DNA of 64,000 nucleotides from JAJOKK01 sp965370555 (lineage in GTDB: Bacteria > Bipolaricaulota > Bipolaricaulia > UBA7950 > UBA9294), in NCBI GenBank assembly GCA_965370555.1, contig CBDUVB010000001.1, positions 124,001 through 188,000 of the forward strand, written 5' to 3'. The notes under the pieces are model-generated. The model saw nothing but the letters and a program-made list of their open reading frames with translations, made no database searches and was not told the DNA's origin. Below, one piece after another: positions 40,363-49,505 of the stretch (its first letter is position 1; each line of letters starts with the position of its first letter). Both the position numbers and the translations under genes were made by a program.

Positions 40363-41247
40363 CTAGACCTCCTCAAGCGCGAACAAATCGCGGAACCCGT
40401 CGCCAATCAGATTGAAGCCAAGCACCGTGATCATGATCGCCAAGGCAGGGAAGATCGTAATCCACCACTGATCCGGTAGGTATTTCGCCCCATCGGCCAC
40501 CATAGTCCCCAAGTCCGGGATCGGAGGCTGAGCCCCCAACCCAACGAAACTCAGAGCCGAACCGATAAGAATCACCCACCCCATATCCAAGCTCATCTTG
40601 GTGAAGATACTGGAGACACAATTGGGAAGGATCTCGCGGAATAGGATGTGAGAACGGCTCGCTCCGGTAACCTCGGCCGCCTGCACGAAGAACTCGGTAC
40701 GCAACGACGAGGAAAGACCGTAGACCAGTCGGGTATACCACGGCCACCACATCAAAGATACGGCCATCATCGCGTTGAAAACGCTTGGGGTAAGGACCGA
40801 ACAGATGGCCAAAGCCAGGATGAGTGGCGGAACGGCAAGGAAGATATCGGTAGTCCGCATGATCACTGTATCGATCCACGTCCCACGGTAGTACCCGGCA
40901 ACCAACCCCAATACAACTCCTGGAATAACTACAAGCGACAGAACGACGACCCCCATCATCAACGAGTAGCGGAAGCCAAAGAAGACTCGTGACAGGATAT
41001 CCCGCCCAAATACATCCGTTCCAAACAGGTGTTTCAAGCTCGGGGGCTGACCAGCCTCGGCAAAATTGACGAACCGGCTAGCGTGTGTTGGGTAGGGCGA
41101 CACGTAAGGGGCAAAGATCGCAAGGAACGAGACCGTCAATACGAAGAACAATCCCAGTACGGAGACAGGATTTCGAGAGAACTTATACCAACCCTTCTTG
41201 AACCCCTCCGCACGACGTTTCAGTAAAGGATTCCGCGAGTAGTTCAT
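40363..41247 (-). CDS. Oligopeptide ABC transporter permease (OppC-like), second system
   Basis: The 294-residue membrane protein has LFGTDVFGRDILSRVFFG after the first helix and an EAA loop, QAAEVTGASRSHILFREILP. Six membrane segments are evident. It ends one base before the OppD start and begins two bases after the OppB stop, the tight packing seen in the first system. Confidence 0.92.
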   Translation of the reverse strand: MNYSRNPLLKRRAEGFKKGWYKFSRNPVSVLGLFFVLTVSFLAIFAPYVSPYPTHASRFVNFAEAGQPPSLKHLFGTDVFGRDILSRVFFGFRYSLMMGVVVLSLVVIPGVVLGLVAGYYRGTWIDTVIMRTTDIFLAVPPLILALAICSVLTPSVFNAMMAVSLMWWPWYTRLVYGLSSSLRTEFFVQAAEVTGASRSHILFREILPNCVSSIFTKMSLDMGWVILIGSALSFVGLGAQPPIPDLGTMVADGAKYLPDQWWITIFPALAIMITVLGFNLIGDGFRDLFALEEV

Positions 41248-41249
41248 GT

Positions 41250-42278
41250 TTATTTGCCCCTTTCGGCGCCCAGCCGGATACGTGGATCAAGCCATGCCAC
41301 TATCAAGTCAACGAGGATGTTGACGATGATAAAGATCACTCCTAGGACCATCACCACGGCGGAAACGGCATTCAGATCCTTGTTCAACATGGCGTGGATC
41401 CCATACCGTGAAAAACCGGGCCAGTTGAATATGAGTTCCACTAAGAAAGCGTTTCCGATGAGGGAGGCAAAATCTAACCCCAGAATGGAGACGGTTGGGA
41501 TCAAAGACGGCTTGAGGAGGTATTTGAACATAACCAAGCGCTCAGGGACCCCAAATCCCTTTGCCGATGCGATGTAGTCCTTGCGCAGATTGTCACTGAT
41601 CGTGGAACGGGTGATCCGTGCCTCCTGGGCCATTCCTCCCAATGCCAAGCTGACCGCCGGGAGAATCAGGTGTCTAATAGCATCACCAAAAGCAGCGAAG
41701 TTGCCACTCAGCAGGGCATCCAGGGAGACCATTCCTGTTATCACGGGAGGGCGCGCTATCCATGGACTAAGCCGTCCCATGGTCGGCAGCACGTTCAGCA
41801 CATAGCCGAACAACAACAAGAACAGGATAGCAAAGACAAAAGATGGTGTAACGATCCCGATATACGAGAAGATGCGAACGCTGTTGTCGATCCACGTGTT
41901 GCTGTAGCGACCGGAGACTGCACCGAGAAGGATCCCGAAGACCGCCATGATCACCCCAGCGGACAGAGCGAGTTCCATCGTTGCAGGGAGAAATTCCCTC
42001 ACATCCTCGATCACCGCCCGCCGGGTAAACAGAGATTGACCTAAGTCGCCACGCACTGCGCCGGTGATCCAGTAGTAATATTGCGCGTAGAGAGGGTCGT
42101 TCAGGTGCATCTGCTCGCGAAGGTTATCAACAGCCCACTGGGGGGCTCGCGATCCCAAGGCCATGCGAACCGGATCGCCAGGCAAGATCCGCGAGATTGT
42201 AAAGATCAGGATAGAGAGTCCAAACAGGACGAAGAGCGATAACGCCAACCGTTTACCCAAGAACTTCAACATACTCAT
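41250..42278 (-). CDS. Oligopeptide ABC transporter permease (OppB-like), second system
   Basis: The start at 42278 (MSMLKFLGKRLALSLF) follows AAGGA; the longer frame crosses the hairpin at 42313-42342 and is rejected. The signature FTISRILPGDPVRMALG and EAA loop YIASAKGFGVPERLVMF are present. About 342 residues with six membrane helices make it the partner of the OppC-like protein. Confidence 0.92.
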   Translation of the reverse strand: MSMLKFLGKRLALSLFVLFGLSILIFTISRILPGDPVRMALGSRAPQWAVDNLREQMHLNDPLYAQYYYWITGAVRGDLGQSLFTRRAVIEDVREFLPATMELALSAGVIMAVFGILLGAVSGRYSNTWIDNSVRIFSYIGIVTPSFVFAILFLLLFGYVLNVLPTMGRLSPWIARPPVITGMVSLDALLSGNFAAFGDAIRHLILPAVSLALGGMAQEARITRSTISDNLRKDYIASAKGFGVPERLVMFKYLLKPSLIPTVSILGLDFASLIGNAFLVELIFNWPGFSRYGIHAMLNKDLNAVSAVVMVLGVIFIIVNILVDLIVAWLDPRIRLGAERGK

Positions 42279-42312
42279 CAATTGCCGTCCTTCTCTTGTG
42301 GGTCCCAAGGAG

Positions 42313-42342
42313 GGGTGGGAAAGAGATAAACCTTTCCCACCC
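42313..42342 (-). terminator. Intercistronic hairpin after binding-protein gene 2
   Basis: GGGTGGGAAAG (42313-42323) pairs perfectly with CTTTCCCACCC (42332-42342). It sits between the binding-protein stop and the permease start without a clear T-run, in the same position as the hairpins at 22733 and 63414. Confidence 0.7.
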
Positions 42343-42387
42343 ATTGGCGCATGAATCCCCGATAAGAGGGATCTGCTTATTTTGCGA

Positions 42388-43962
42388 CTAATCCACCTTG
42401 ATGAAGCGAGCCGCCAGGTTGTAGCCCATCACTGGGTTCACCTCGCCAGCCGCCGTCGGCCAATCTATATAAGCCGACTGATAGGCATGCTTCTCCACCT
42501 GCTCAAAGAGGAAGATGGTCGGACACAGAGCGGTGATCATGTGCTGTAATCCTGCGTACTTCGCGAATCGCTCTGCGCGGTCGACCGTGTTTATCGCCGA
42601 CTCAAGCATGGCATCAAGTCCAGTGTCGAGCAGCCACTCGTTCTGCTCCCATGTAGGAGCCGAGTTTGAGTGGTAGCGCGATTCAAGCAGGGAGCCCGCC
42701 TCAGGGTAGTGAGATGAATCGAAGATCGAGACGATGTGCGGGCTGGTTTCAAGTGCCCCCATCTCCTCGACAACCGACATCCACGGAACCTTGACGACCT
42801 TTATGTTGATCCCGATATCGGCCATGTTGGACATGAAGGAGAGCGCGACCTTCTCCTCGTCCGGGACTTCGGCAATCCAGTGGAACTCAATCTCGTACTC
42901 ATCAGCAGAGTACTTGGAGAGTGCAAGCTCCTCGCGCGCCTTATCGAGGTCTCGATAGTACTGGAAGACGGTCGGATCTGCCCCAGGAATGTTCTGAGGA
43001 ATGGGACCGCAGGCTTGGAACGCACCTGGGAAGATGTACTCCACCACCGTCGCGTAGTCGGTCGCCCAGGCCATTGCCTTGCGGAAATGGATATCGTCTG
43101 TGGGTGGAATACGCGTATTCATCATCAGGTAAAACGCGGTCCCCGGTGAGAATGCAGCGATATCCACACCTTCCATCGCATCCAAAGCGACCAGTGCTTC
43201 TTGAGACTGCCACTGATCGGCGATCTCCAGTTCCTTGCGCGACATCATCGTACGGACCGTCGCTGCCTCGGTCGTTCCTATGAACCGGACTTCGTCAGGT
43301 GCGTCGACGTCAATGGGAATCCAGTAGTTCGGATTCTTCGTCATCACCAGCTCTTCTTCGAGCCTGAACTCCTTCAACACGTACGGGCCACTGCCAGCAT
43401 CGTTGACAAGGAGATATCCCTTTCCATAGTCGCCCTTATCTCCATAGGGGCCAGGCGTCTCGATATTAGCCTCCACAACATCCTTGTTCAGGATGTACAA
43501 TCGGTAAAGTGTGGAGAGGAAAGGTCCAAACGGTTGAGCTAGATTGAACTGCACAGTGTAATCATCAATCACATCCGTGCTTGCCAATCGTCCCAAGAAC
43601 AGGAACGCGTATCCCTCCCCGATCGTCGTCAGACGATCCATGGAGTACTTCACATCCTCCGCCGTGAGAGGAGTTCCGTCGTGGAACAGCACGTCGTCAC
43701 GCAGATGGAAAGTCCAGGTAAGTGTATCATCGGACGTTTCCCACGCAGTGGCTACATGTGGCAGAGGATCCCCTTTTGCATCCGGGTAGACAAGGGAGTC
43801 GTACAGATTAACGAGCGATGAGGAACTGGAGAAGTCAGATCCTACTGCTGGGTCAATGTAAGTTGGCCAAGCAAAAGTAGCTCGCAAAGGACCTCCGCCC
43901 CATGCGACCAAACCAATACTCAAAATCACCAAACCAATAACAACAGCTATGATTCTTTTCAC
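42388..43962 (-). CDS. Peptide ABC transporter substrate-binding protein, second system
   Basis: A GTG at 43962 with AAGGAGG eight bases upstream is the start. A longer ATG frame to 44007 contains the ribosome binding site and is rejected. The signal peptide is MKRIIAVVIGLVILSIGL. The mature protein carries family 5 features, SSSLVNLYDSLVYPD, WTFHLRDDVLFHDGTPLTAED and KAMAWATDYATVV. It has about 524 residues. It is clearly related to the protein at 22781 but well diverged, so the ligands may differ. Confidence 0.9.
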   Translation of the reverse strand: MKRIIAVVIGLVILSIGLVAWGGGPLRATFAWPTYIDPAVGSDFSSSSSLVNLYDSLVYPDAKGDPLPHVATAWETSDDTLTWTFHLRDDVLFHDGTPLTAEDVKYSMDRLTTIGEGYAFLFLGRLASTDVIDDYTVQFNLAQPFGPFLSTLYRLYILNKDVVEANIETPGPYGDKGDYGKGYLLVNDAGSGPYVLKEFRLEEELVMTKNPNYWIPIDVDAPDEVRFIGTTEAATVRTMMSRKELEIADQWQSQEALVALDAMEGVDIAAFSPGTAFYLMMNTRIPPTDDIHFRKAMAWATDYATVVEYIFPGAFQACGPIPQNIPGADPTVFQYYRDLDKAREELALSKYSADEYEIEFHWIAEVPDEEKVALSFMSNMADIGINIKVVKVPWMSVVEEMGALETSPHIVSIFDSSHYPEAGSLLESRYHSNSAPTWEQNEWLLDTGLDAMLESAINTVDRAERFAKYAGLQHMITALCPTIFLFEQVEKHAYQSAYIDWPTAAGEVNPVMGYNLAARFIKVD

Positions 43963-44022
43963 AATATCCTCCTTAAAAGCAAGTGAAATTTTCCACCGTT
44001 TCTTCAACCTCCTTGTCTCCTA

Positions 44023-44322
44023 TCACCTCCTCTCCTCGAAATCAGCATGATCGACTAGAGTATCGACAAGAGAGTCAAGGAACGACTCGAATTCCTCGAC
44101 ATCGCTCATGACGGAATACTTACCAGCGTCGATTTCCGTCCGCATCGCTTGAAGTCGATCACTTCCTACTCCCTCCTCCTCCAGTATCGAGATCAGCCGG
44201 CTCGCGGCGTCTACCAGCCGGAAGGGTCCGTACAGAGGGGTCTCATTAAGAAGGTTCCGCCCGCTTGTCACCATGTAGCCGACAAGCTCGAACACCCTCT
44301 CTTCCAACTTCACTCTATTCAT
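44023..44322 (-). CDS. Small helical protein, possibly DUF6092
   Basis: The ATG at 44322 overlaps the nitroreductase stop by 8 bp. The 99-residue product contains LEERVFELVGYMVTSGRNLL, YGPFRLVDAASRLISILEEE and an acidic C-terminus. It resembles, from memory, the DUF6092 group of small proteins seen with hydantoinase genes, but I cannot confirm the family. It has no signal peptide, no cysteines and no obvious catalytic motif. A role as a small subunit or regulator of the neighbouring HyuAB is possible. Confidence 0.65.
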   Translation of the reverse strand: MNRVKLEERVFELVGYMVTSGRNLLNETPLYGPFRLVDAASRLISILEEEGVGSDRLQAMRTEIDAGKYSVMSDVEEFESFLDSLVDTLVDHADFEERR

Positions 44323-44833
44323 TTGAGTCCTCGAAAAGAAAAACACCTTCCCTGTGGCGAGGCGGGACCGGTGGCGCCTCGGCCGGCCATCCCACGGAGA
44401 CGAGCAGTATCGGCTCGACCCCTTCCGAAAGCTTCAGAAGCCGTCCCACTCCCTTCTTATGAAAGGAAGCTATCGTGCATGTACCCAGCCCCTCCGCATA
44501 GGCAGCCAGAAGAAGGTTCTGGGTTGCCATAGCCGCATCGATCGGGGCCAAGAACGTCTCGCCCAGTTCCCCGCCCTTGGCTCGTGCCCTGGTCAAGTCT
44601 TGACAAACAGCGATCACCGCGGCGGGATCGCCAAGGAGTCCCGGGCTCACGATCCTGACACGGCGGATCTGTGTAGGCTCGTCGATCACCACAAACCGCC
44701 ATGTCTGGGCGTTCCCACCGGACGGGGCCCAGATTGCTGCCTCCAACAAACGCTCAAGGAGTTCCCTCTCGATCGGACGGTCGAGGAACGCACGTACGCT
44801 TCGTCGTCCCTTGATCGCTTCCCAGAGTTTCAT
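44315..44833 (-). CDS. Nitroreductase family flavoprotein
   Basis: The 172-residue protein begins with an FMN-phosphate-binding RRSVRAFLDRPIE and continues AAIWAPSGGNAQTWRFVVI and YAEGLGTCTIASF, matching the minimal nitroreductase fold. These enzymes use FMN to reduce nitro groups, quinones or C=C and C=N bonds, and some dehydrogenate cyclic amino-acid derivatives. It follows hyuB by four bases, so it probably acts on the same substrate, perhaps introducing or removing a ring double bond. The precise reaction is unknown. Confidence 0.87.
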   Translation of the reverse strand: MKLWEAIKGRRSVRAFLDRPIERELLERLLEAAIWAPSGGNAQTWRFVVIDEPTQIRRVRIVSPGLLGDPAAVIAVCQDLTRARAKGGELGETFLAPIDAAMATQNLLLAAYAEGLGTCTIASFHKKGVGRLLKLSEGVEPILLVSVGWPAEAPPVPPRHREGVFLFEDSNE

Positions 44834-44837
44834 GTTC

Positions 44838-46571
44838 TCACTCCCTCAATCGGCGCGTCTCAGCCTCATCGATCCCCGCTGGATCCCCAACAACAGCGAC
44901 TCCATACACCTTTCGAGCTATCTCGAGCGTGATATAACCATCGAGGACGTCATCGAGCACGGCTTGAGGATCGCGTTTCATGGGATCCCCGTAGCCGCCT
45001 CCCATCCCGGTGATGAACCGTGCCACATCACCTTGGTGAAGCTCTTCCTTGGAAAAGCGGCCGCGTCCTTCGACCCCTCCGTCTGTTGTGCGCATTTCGA
45101 CTGAGTTTGGCGTCCCCGGCATCCCATTGGCAAGTCCCCATGGTGGAAACTTGTTTCTCCCAAAGCTTGCCGTGACAAAGACCTTGGAGTTTGTGATGCG
45201 GTAGTCCTTAAGCAACCCGTACCCACCGCGCCATTGACCGTGTCCACCATCGACGATGTTCAAGGCAAACTGGTCGACGATAAACGGATAGCGGGTCTCC
45301 GCCACCTCGATCGACAGGACGTACGTTTCACCGTCCCCAGAACAGACAAGACCGTTCTCTCCATCCTTTCCTTTTCCCGCTCCCCAACCGCCGGCGTTTG
45401 GCTCGACGGAGAAGAACCACTCGCCCGACTGATCATCGATGCCGCTCACGGTTGTGCCGCACACACTCAGGAAGTGTCCGGCAGTGATCCGTTCCGAGAT
45501 GACGTCGGCCAACGCCTTCCAAACCACATCCCCTGCGTAGCTGTCCGACTCCCAATACGTACTGATCGGGGCGGGTCGCTTGGGGTTGAAGACCGTGTCC
45601 TCAGGCACGATCACCTTCAATGGCGCGAACAGGCCCTCGTTGGAGGAACCGTGCGGGCTGACCACTGCTTTGTAGGCGAACTTGGCCGTGCTGATAAGTG
45701 CGGATAGAGGAGCATTGATCGGGCCGCGACAGGTTTTGCCCGTCCCGGTATAATCCACGATAAACTCATCATCGGTGATCGTCACCTTGACTTTGACGAG
45801 CACCGGATCGCCACCCAACCCATCATCGTCTATGTACTCCTGTGCGGTGAACTCGCCTTTGGGTAGACCCTTCAATTCTTCGAGAGCCTCTTGTTTCCCC
45901 TGTTCGAGATAGATCTCGATCGATTCAAGGACCGTGTCGAGCCCGTACTTATCACAGATCTGCGTGATGCGATTTGCTGCAACTTGCAGCGATGCCGCCT
46001 GTGCTCGCATATCCCCCAGGATCATCTCCGGGATCCTGATGTTCCGCGTCAAGATATCAACGATCCCTTGAATCTCTTTCCCGTTCTCGAACAACTTGAC
46101 GGCCGGGAACTGCAACCCTTCCTGATAGATCTCGGTCGCGTTGGGAGACCAACTCCCGGGGTCTTTCCCGCCAACGTCATTCCAGTGTCCTTTGCTCGCC
46201 GCAAACATGATCGGATGCCCCTCGTAGAAGACAGGCATCACCAACACCACGTCGTTCTGATGCGTGGCCCCGCCCATGTAGGGATCGTTCAGAATGACCA
46301 CGTCTCCCTCGCCGATCCCATCCAATCCGAACTTATCGAGCACTTCTTTTACCGCATCGGTGAGGACACCGATGAATGGGGGGATGCCGTTCGCCTGTGC
46401 AATCATCCGTGCGCTGGCATCGGTGACCGCACACCCATAGTCGAGCACCTCGTAGATGACCGAACTCTTGCTTGTTCGTCCGAATGCAACGAACATCTGT
46501 TCCGCTGCAGAAATCAACGCCCGTTTAATCACTTCCACTGTGAAGGGATCGATAGTGCTCTTGGTAGTCAC
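44838..46571 (-). CDS. hyuB: Hydantoinase B/oxoprolinase family protein, second system
   Basis: A GTG at 46571, eight bases after GGAGGTG, overlaps the hyuA stop (GTGA). A longer ATG frame has no such support. The 577-residue product has DPFTVEVIKRALISAAEQMF, GDVVILNDPYMGGATHQND, KGHWNDVGGKDPG and the C-terminal GMGGGYGDPMKRDP. It shares the fold of the protein at 26136 but is clearly divergent, so the two HyuAB pairs probably have different substrates. Confidence 0.9.
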   Translation of the reverse strand: MTTKSTIDPFTVEVIKRALISAAEQMFVAFGRTSKSSVIYEVLDYGCAVTDASARMIAQANGIPPFIGVLTDAVKEVLDKFGLDGIGEGDVVILNDPYMGGATHQNDVVLVMPVFYEGHPIMFAASKGHWNDVGGKDPGSWSPNATEIYQEGLQFPAVKLFENGKEIQGIVDILTRNIRIPEMILGDMRAQAASLQVAANRITQICDKYGLDTVLESIEIYLEQGKQEALEELKGLPKGEFTAQEYIDDDGLGGDPVLVKVKVTITDDEFIVDYTGTGKTCRGPINAPLSALISTAKFAYKAVVSPHGSSNEGLFAPLKVIVPEDTVFNPKRPAPISTYWESDSYAGDVVWKALADVISERITAGHFLSVCGTTVSGIDDQSGEWFFSVEPNAGGWGAGKGKDGENGLVCSGDGETYVLSIEVAETRYPFIVDQFALNIVDGGHGQWRGGYGLLKDYRITNSKVFVTASFGRNKFPPWGLANGMPGTPNSVEMRTTDGGVEGRGRFSKEELHQGDVARFITGMGGGYGDPMKRDPQAVLDDVLDGYITLEIARKVYGVAVVGDPAGIDEAETRRLRE

Positions 46572-48628
46572 TTGGACACCTCCGTAATCACCAGATTGCC
46601 GAAGCGATCCACCGTCACTTGCTGCTCCGGACAGATGATGGTTGTGCATGCTGGCTCCTCAACGACGGTTGGCCCAGCGATCACAGCGTGGGGTGGAAGG
46701 AGATCCCGCTCGTAGACCTTGCTCTCAACCGTGCCCACCTCTTGGAAGTGAACCGGCCTCTCTCCCTTGAATGCCTGATCGAAGCTTCGCCCCTCCTCTT
46801 CCAACGGTTTGAAGGCGGGTTTATCCACCTTACCCCAACCGACAACGTGAAAGTTCACAATCTCTACCGGGTCGTCTTGGCGGAAGGAATATGCTTGCTC
46901 ATGTAACTCGTGGAACTTCTCGATCAAGTGGTCAAATTGATCCTTGTTCTTGAGTACATCCTCGTGTACAGGGGTGCGCACCGTATGCTCCTGCCCCTTG
47001 TAACGGAGGTCTAGGAAGCGCTCCACCCATACCCTCTCCAAGGGGACGCTCTCCTGATGGAACGTTTCTCGCGCCTCTTCTTCCAACTCGGAGAATGCAG
47101 CAGCGATCTCCGCGAGGGTCGAGACATTACAAGACATCAACCGTGTTCGGATAAAATCGTGACGCAAATTCGTCATCAGCATCCCCCAGGCGGAGAACTG
47201 CCCCGGTGCACGCGGAACGATCACCTTGCGCATGTGGAGATCCCTCGCAAGGGTCGCTCCATGCAACGCACCCGCACCGCCCGAGGCGACCAGGGCGAAC
47301 TCCCGCGGGTCGTATCCCCGCTCTATACTCACCCGCTCCAGAGCGGCCTGCATGTTAGCGTTCGCGAGCCTGATGATGCCCAGGGCAGCCTCCAGGGTAG
47401 ATAGTTCGAACGCCTCAGCGATCTTGCGCACCGCCGTCTCGGCGCGGTCGACGCTCAGCTTCATCTGCCCACCAAGGAAGTAATCCGGACTCAGTCGACC
47501 GGTGAGGAGGTTGGCATCCGTAACCGTCGGCTCGGTGCCACCAAGGTCGTAGCACGCCGGACCCGGGTCTGCTCCCGAACTCCGTGGTCCCACATTCAGG
47601 GCTCCCCCTTGATCGATCCAGGCGATCGACCCGCCACCAGCTCCCACTTCCGCTATATCAAGAACGGCAATTTTCACCGGGTAACCCGCCCAGATGCTCG
47701 TCTTCTCCAGGTGATAGTCAGTGTTGATCTTCAGACGACCTTGGTCAATAAGGCTCACCTTGGCAGTAGTTCCGCCCATATCGAAGGAGATGACGTTCTT
47801 CTCCCCCACGGCCTCGGCAACGACACTCGCTCCGATCACCCCACCGACCGGCCCCGACTCCACCAAGTGAATCGGCACTCGCTGCGCCTGAGCGAAGGTA
47901 GTAGTTCCACCGTTCGACTGCATGGCGTACTTCGTGCCCGATGCCCCCATTTTGGAGAGCTCTTCGTCAAGCGTGGAGAGGTACAGTTCTGCCGCGGGTT
48001 GAACATAGGCGTTGAGGGCCGTGGTGTTGGTACGCTCGTATTCCCTCCATTCCTGGGTAATCTCATGCGAGAGGGTCACAGAGGCTTCCGGATACAGTTC
48101 CTCGATGATCTCCCGCGTCCGCTGTTCATGAGCATGATTCGAGTAGGCGTGTATGTAGCAGACACCGATCGCCTCCACCCCCGCCCTCTTGCACGCCTCG
48201 ACCGCAGCCACCACATCCTCCTCCGCAAGCGGCTGCAAAACCTCACCCTTGTGATTGAGCCGTTCGCGTACTTCAAAGCGGAACCGACGGGGGACGAACG
48301 GCTTTGGCTTCTGGTAGAAGAGGTTATACATATCCGTTCGGTTGGCCCGTTGAATCTCCAGAACGTCCCGGAAACCTTGGGTGGTGATAAGGGCCGTCTT
48401 TGCTCCCTTCCGTTCGGTCAGAGCGTTGATCACCACCGTGGTCCCATGGACGAACTGTCGGATCTCCCTTGGATCGACGCCACTCCTACGTATGGTGTGA
48501 ATCACACCCTCGGCAAAATTAACCGGTGTGGTAAGGGCTTTTTCCAGAGTGACTTCCCCAGTGGCTTCGTCTAGTCCAACGAAGTCCGTAAACGTTCCAC
48601 CAATGTCGATGGCTACGCGTTTCGCCAT
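46568..48628 (-). CDS. hyuA: Hydantoinase A/oxoprolinase family subunit, second system
   Basis: The ATG at 48628 shares its A with the regulator stop codon (TAATG), and GGAGGAGG lies ahead. The 686-residue product opens AIDIGGTFTDFVGLDEATGE. It has FVHGTTVVINALTERKGAKT, the second nucleotide motif ISFDMGGTTAKVSLI and ASGGAGALHG. It is full length and is the first enzyme gene of the second catabolic operon. It would supply the ATP-dependent step of ring opening with HyuB. Confidence 0.92.
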   Translation of the reverse strand: MAKRVAIDIGGTFTDFVGLDEATGEVTLEKALTTPVNFAEGVIHTIRRSGVDPREIRQFVHGTTVVINALTERKGAKTALITTQGFRDVLEIQRANRTDMYNLFYQKPKPFVPRRFRFEVRERLNHKGEVLQPLAEEDVVAAVEACKRAGVEAIGVCYIHAYSNHAHEQRTREIIEELYPEASVTLSHEITQEWREYERTNTTALNAYVQPAAELYLSTLDEELSKMGASGTKYAMQSNGGTTTFAQAQRVPIHLVESGPVGGVIGASVVAEAVGEKNVISFDMGGTTAKVSLIDQGRLKINTDYHLEKTSIWAGYPVKIAVLDIAEVGAGGGSIAWIDQGGALNVGPRSSGADPGPACYDLGGTEPTVTDANLLTGRLSPDYFLGGQMKLSVDRAETAVRKIAEAFELSTLEAALGIIRLANANMQAALERVSIERGYDPREFALVASGGAGALHGATLARDLHMRKVIVPRAPGQFSAWGMLMTNLRHDFIRTRLMSCNVSTLAEIAAAFSELEEEARETFHQESVPLERVWVERFLDLRYKGQEHTVRTPVHEDVLKNKDQFDHLIEKFHELHEQAYSFRQDDPVEIVNFHVVGWGKVDKPAFKPLEEEGRSFDQAFKGERPVHFQEVGTVESKVYERDLLPPHAVIAGPTVVEEPACTTIICPEQQVTVDRFGNLVITEVSK

Positions 48629-49200
48629 TACAGATGTCCTCCTCCTTCCAGAAGCTTCATCGTGAGTACCCACAAGATCCTTGCTGATTTATCAGTGGGA
48701 TTCTGAACCGTGTGCGGCTGCGAAGAGAGAATATGAAAGCTATCGCCAGGTGTGAGGGTTTCCTTGTTCTCTTCTACCTGTAGTGTCACTTCTCCTTCAA
48801 GAACGTATCCGAACTCTTCGCCCTCGTGAGTATCCAATAGAGGGTGGTAGTGAGGCGGGTATTCGGCGATCAACGCCTCGAGAACCCGGCCGGGAATCGA
48901 ACTCGAAAGCAGATCATAAGTCACCTGTGAATCACCAATACGTACACGGTTGTGGGGTTCCCCCGCCCTCACCACCAGCGGGCCGTTCATCGTCGTCGTT
49001 GCTAAAAAGTGCGTGATCGGCACTTCAAGAGCCTCACAGATCGAGTGAAGCGATGGGATCGAAAGCGAAGAGAGCCCGCGTTCAACCTGGGAGAGGAAAC
49101 TGATCGAAAGCCCACAGCGCGAGGAGAGTTCCTCTAGGGTCCATCCTTTGCGCTGTCGCAAGACACGCACTCCTTGACCCACTTTGTTATCGTCAGCCAT
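48628..49200 (-). CDS. XRE-family regulator with one cupin domain
   Basis: The 190-residue protein has an N-terminal helix-turn-helix (VGQGVRVLRQRKGWTLEELS, then SISFLSQVERGLSSLSIPS) and a C-terminal cupin (THEGEEFGYVLEGEVTL, then DSFHILSSQPHTVQNP). Its N-terminal half is strikingly similar to the regulator at 29932. It heads the second catabolic operon as that one heads the first. The promoter lies so close that the message is predicted to be leaderless, and it contains a related 17-bp operator. It probably senses an operon substrate and regulates itself. Confidence 0.9.
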   Translation of the reverse strand: MADDNKVGQGVRVLRQRKGWTLEELSSRCGLSISFLSQVERGLSSLSIPSLHSICEALEVPITHFLATTTMNGPLVVRAGEPHNRVRIGDSQVTYDLLSSSIPGRVLEALIAEYPPHYHPLLDTHEGEEFGYVLEGEVTLQVEENKETLTPGDSFHILSSQPHTVQNPTDKSARILWVLTMKLLEGGGHL

Positions 49201-49207
49201 GACTTTT

Positions 49208-49235
49208 AGTATAGTGAAAAAATTTCAGTAATCAA
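49208..49235 (-). promoter_or_regulatory. Leaderless promoter and operator of regulator 2
   Basis: On the minus strand TTGATT (49235-49230) and TATACT (49213-49208) are 16 bp apart, and the ATG follows seven bases later. The spacer is an imperfect 17-bp palindrome, plus strand AGTGAAAA-A-ATTTCAGT (49213-49229). It has the same length and outer bases as the operator at 31052. Confidence 0.72.
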
Positions 49236-49505
49236 GGAGAGATAGCGAACTAATCTGGTCACGATCGTCTCCGAAGAGTTTCTCGCTCTATACTATGCGT
49301 ATAGAAGCGCACATGGCAGCATGTTTGGATGCATACGCCTTGATCTTCGTACCATCCGCCACTACCTGATCCAGCTTCAATACCCTCAATCCTTGTGGTA
49401 AGTGAACGGTCTGGTAGAACAGGTTCCCCTTTGGTACCTCGATCTCGCTCTCTGTAGAGGGGAGCACATCATAATCCAAGGACAAGCTAAACTCGTCCCC
49501 CTTTC
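49236..49505 (-). other. Gap between the BCAA operon and regulator 2
   Basis: This 270-bp stretch separates the last gene of the ilv-leu operon from the second catabolic operon. Its only content I can support is a decayed transposase piece (49288-49485). No terminator with a T-run is evident after ilvD's neighbourhood. Confidence 0.4.
49288..49485 (-). pseudogene. Decayed transposase fragment (IS1182-like)
   Basis: Within a 65-codon frame the sequence GLRVLKLDQVVADGTKIKAY, then ASKHAAM, matches the conserved IS1182-type transposase pattern (LGHVALDGTKIKANASKHKAM in family members). The frame ends soon after and the front part (DYDVLPSTESEIEVPKGN) is not recognisable as transposase. I read it as a fragment, possibly fused to another broken gene. 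Confidence 0.6.
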
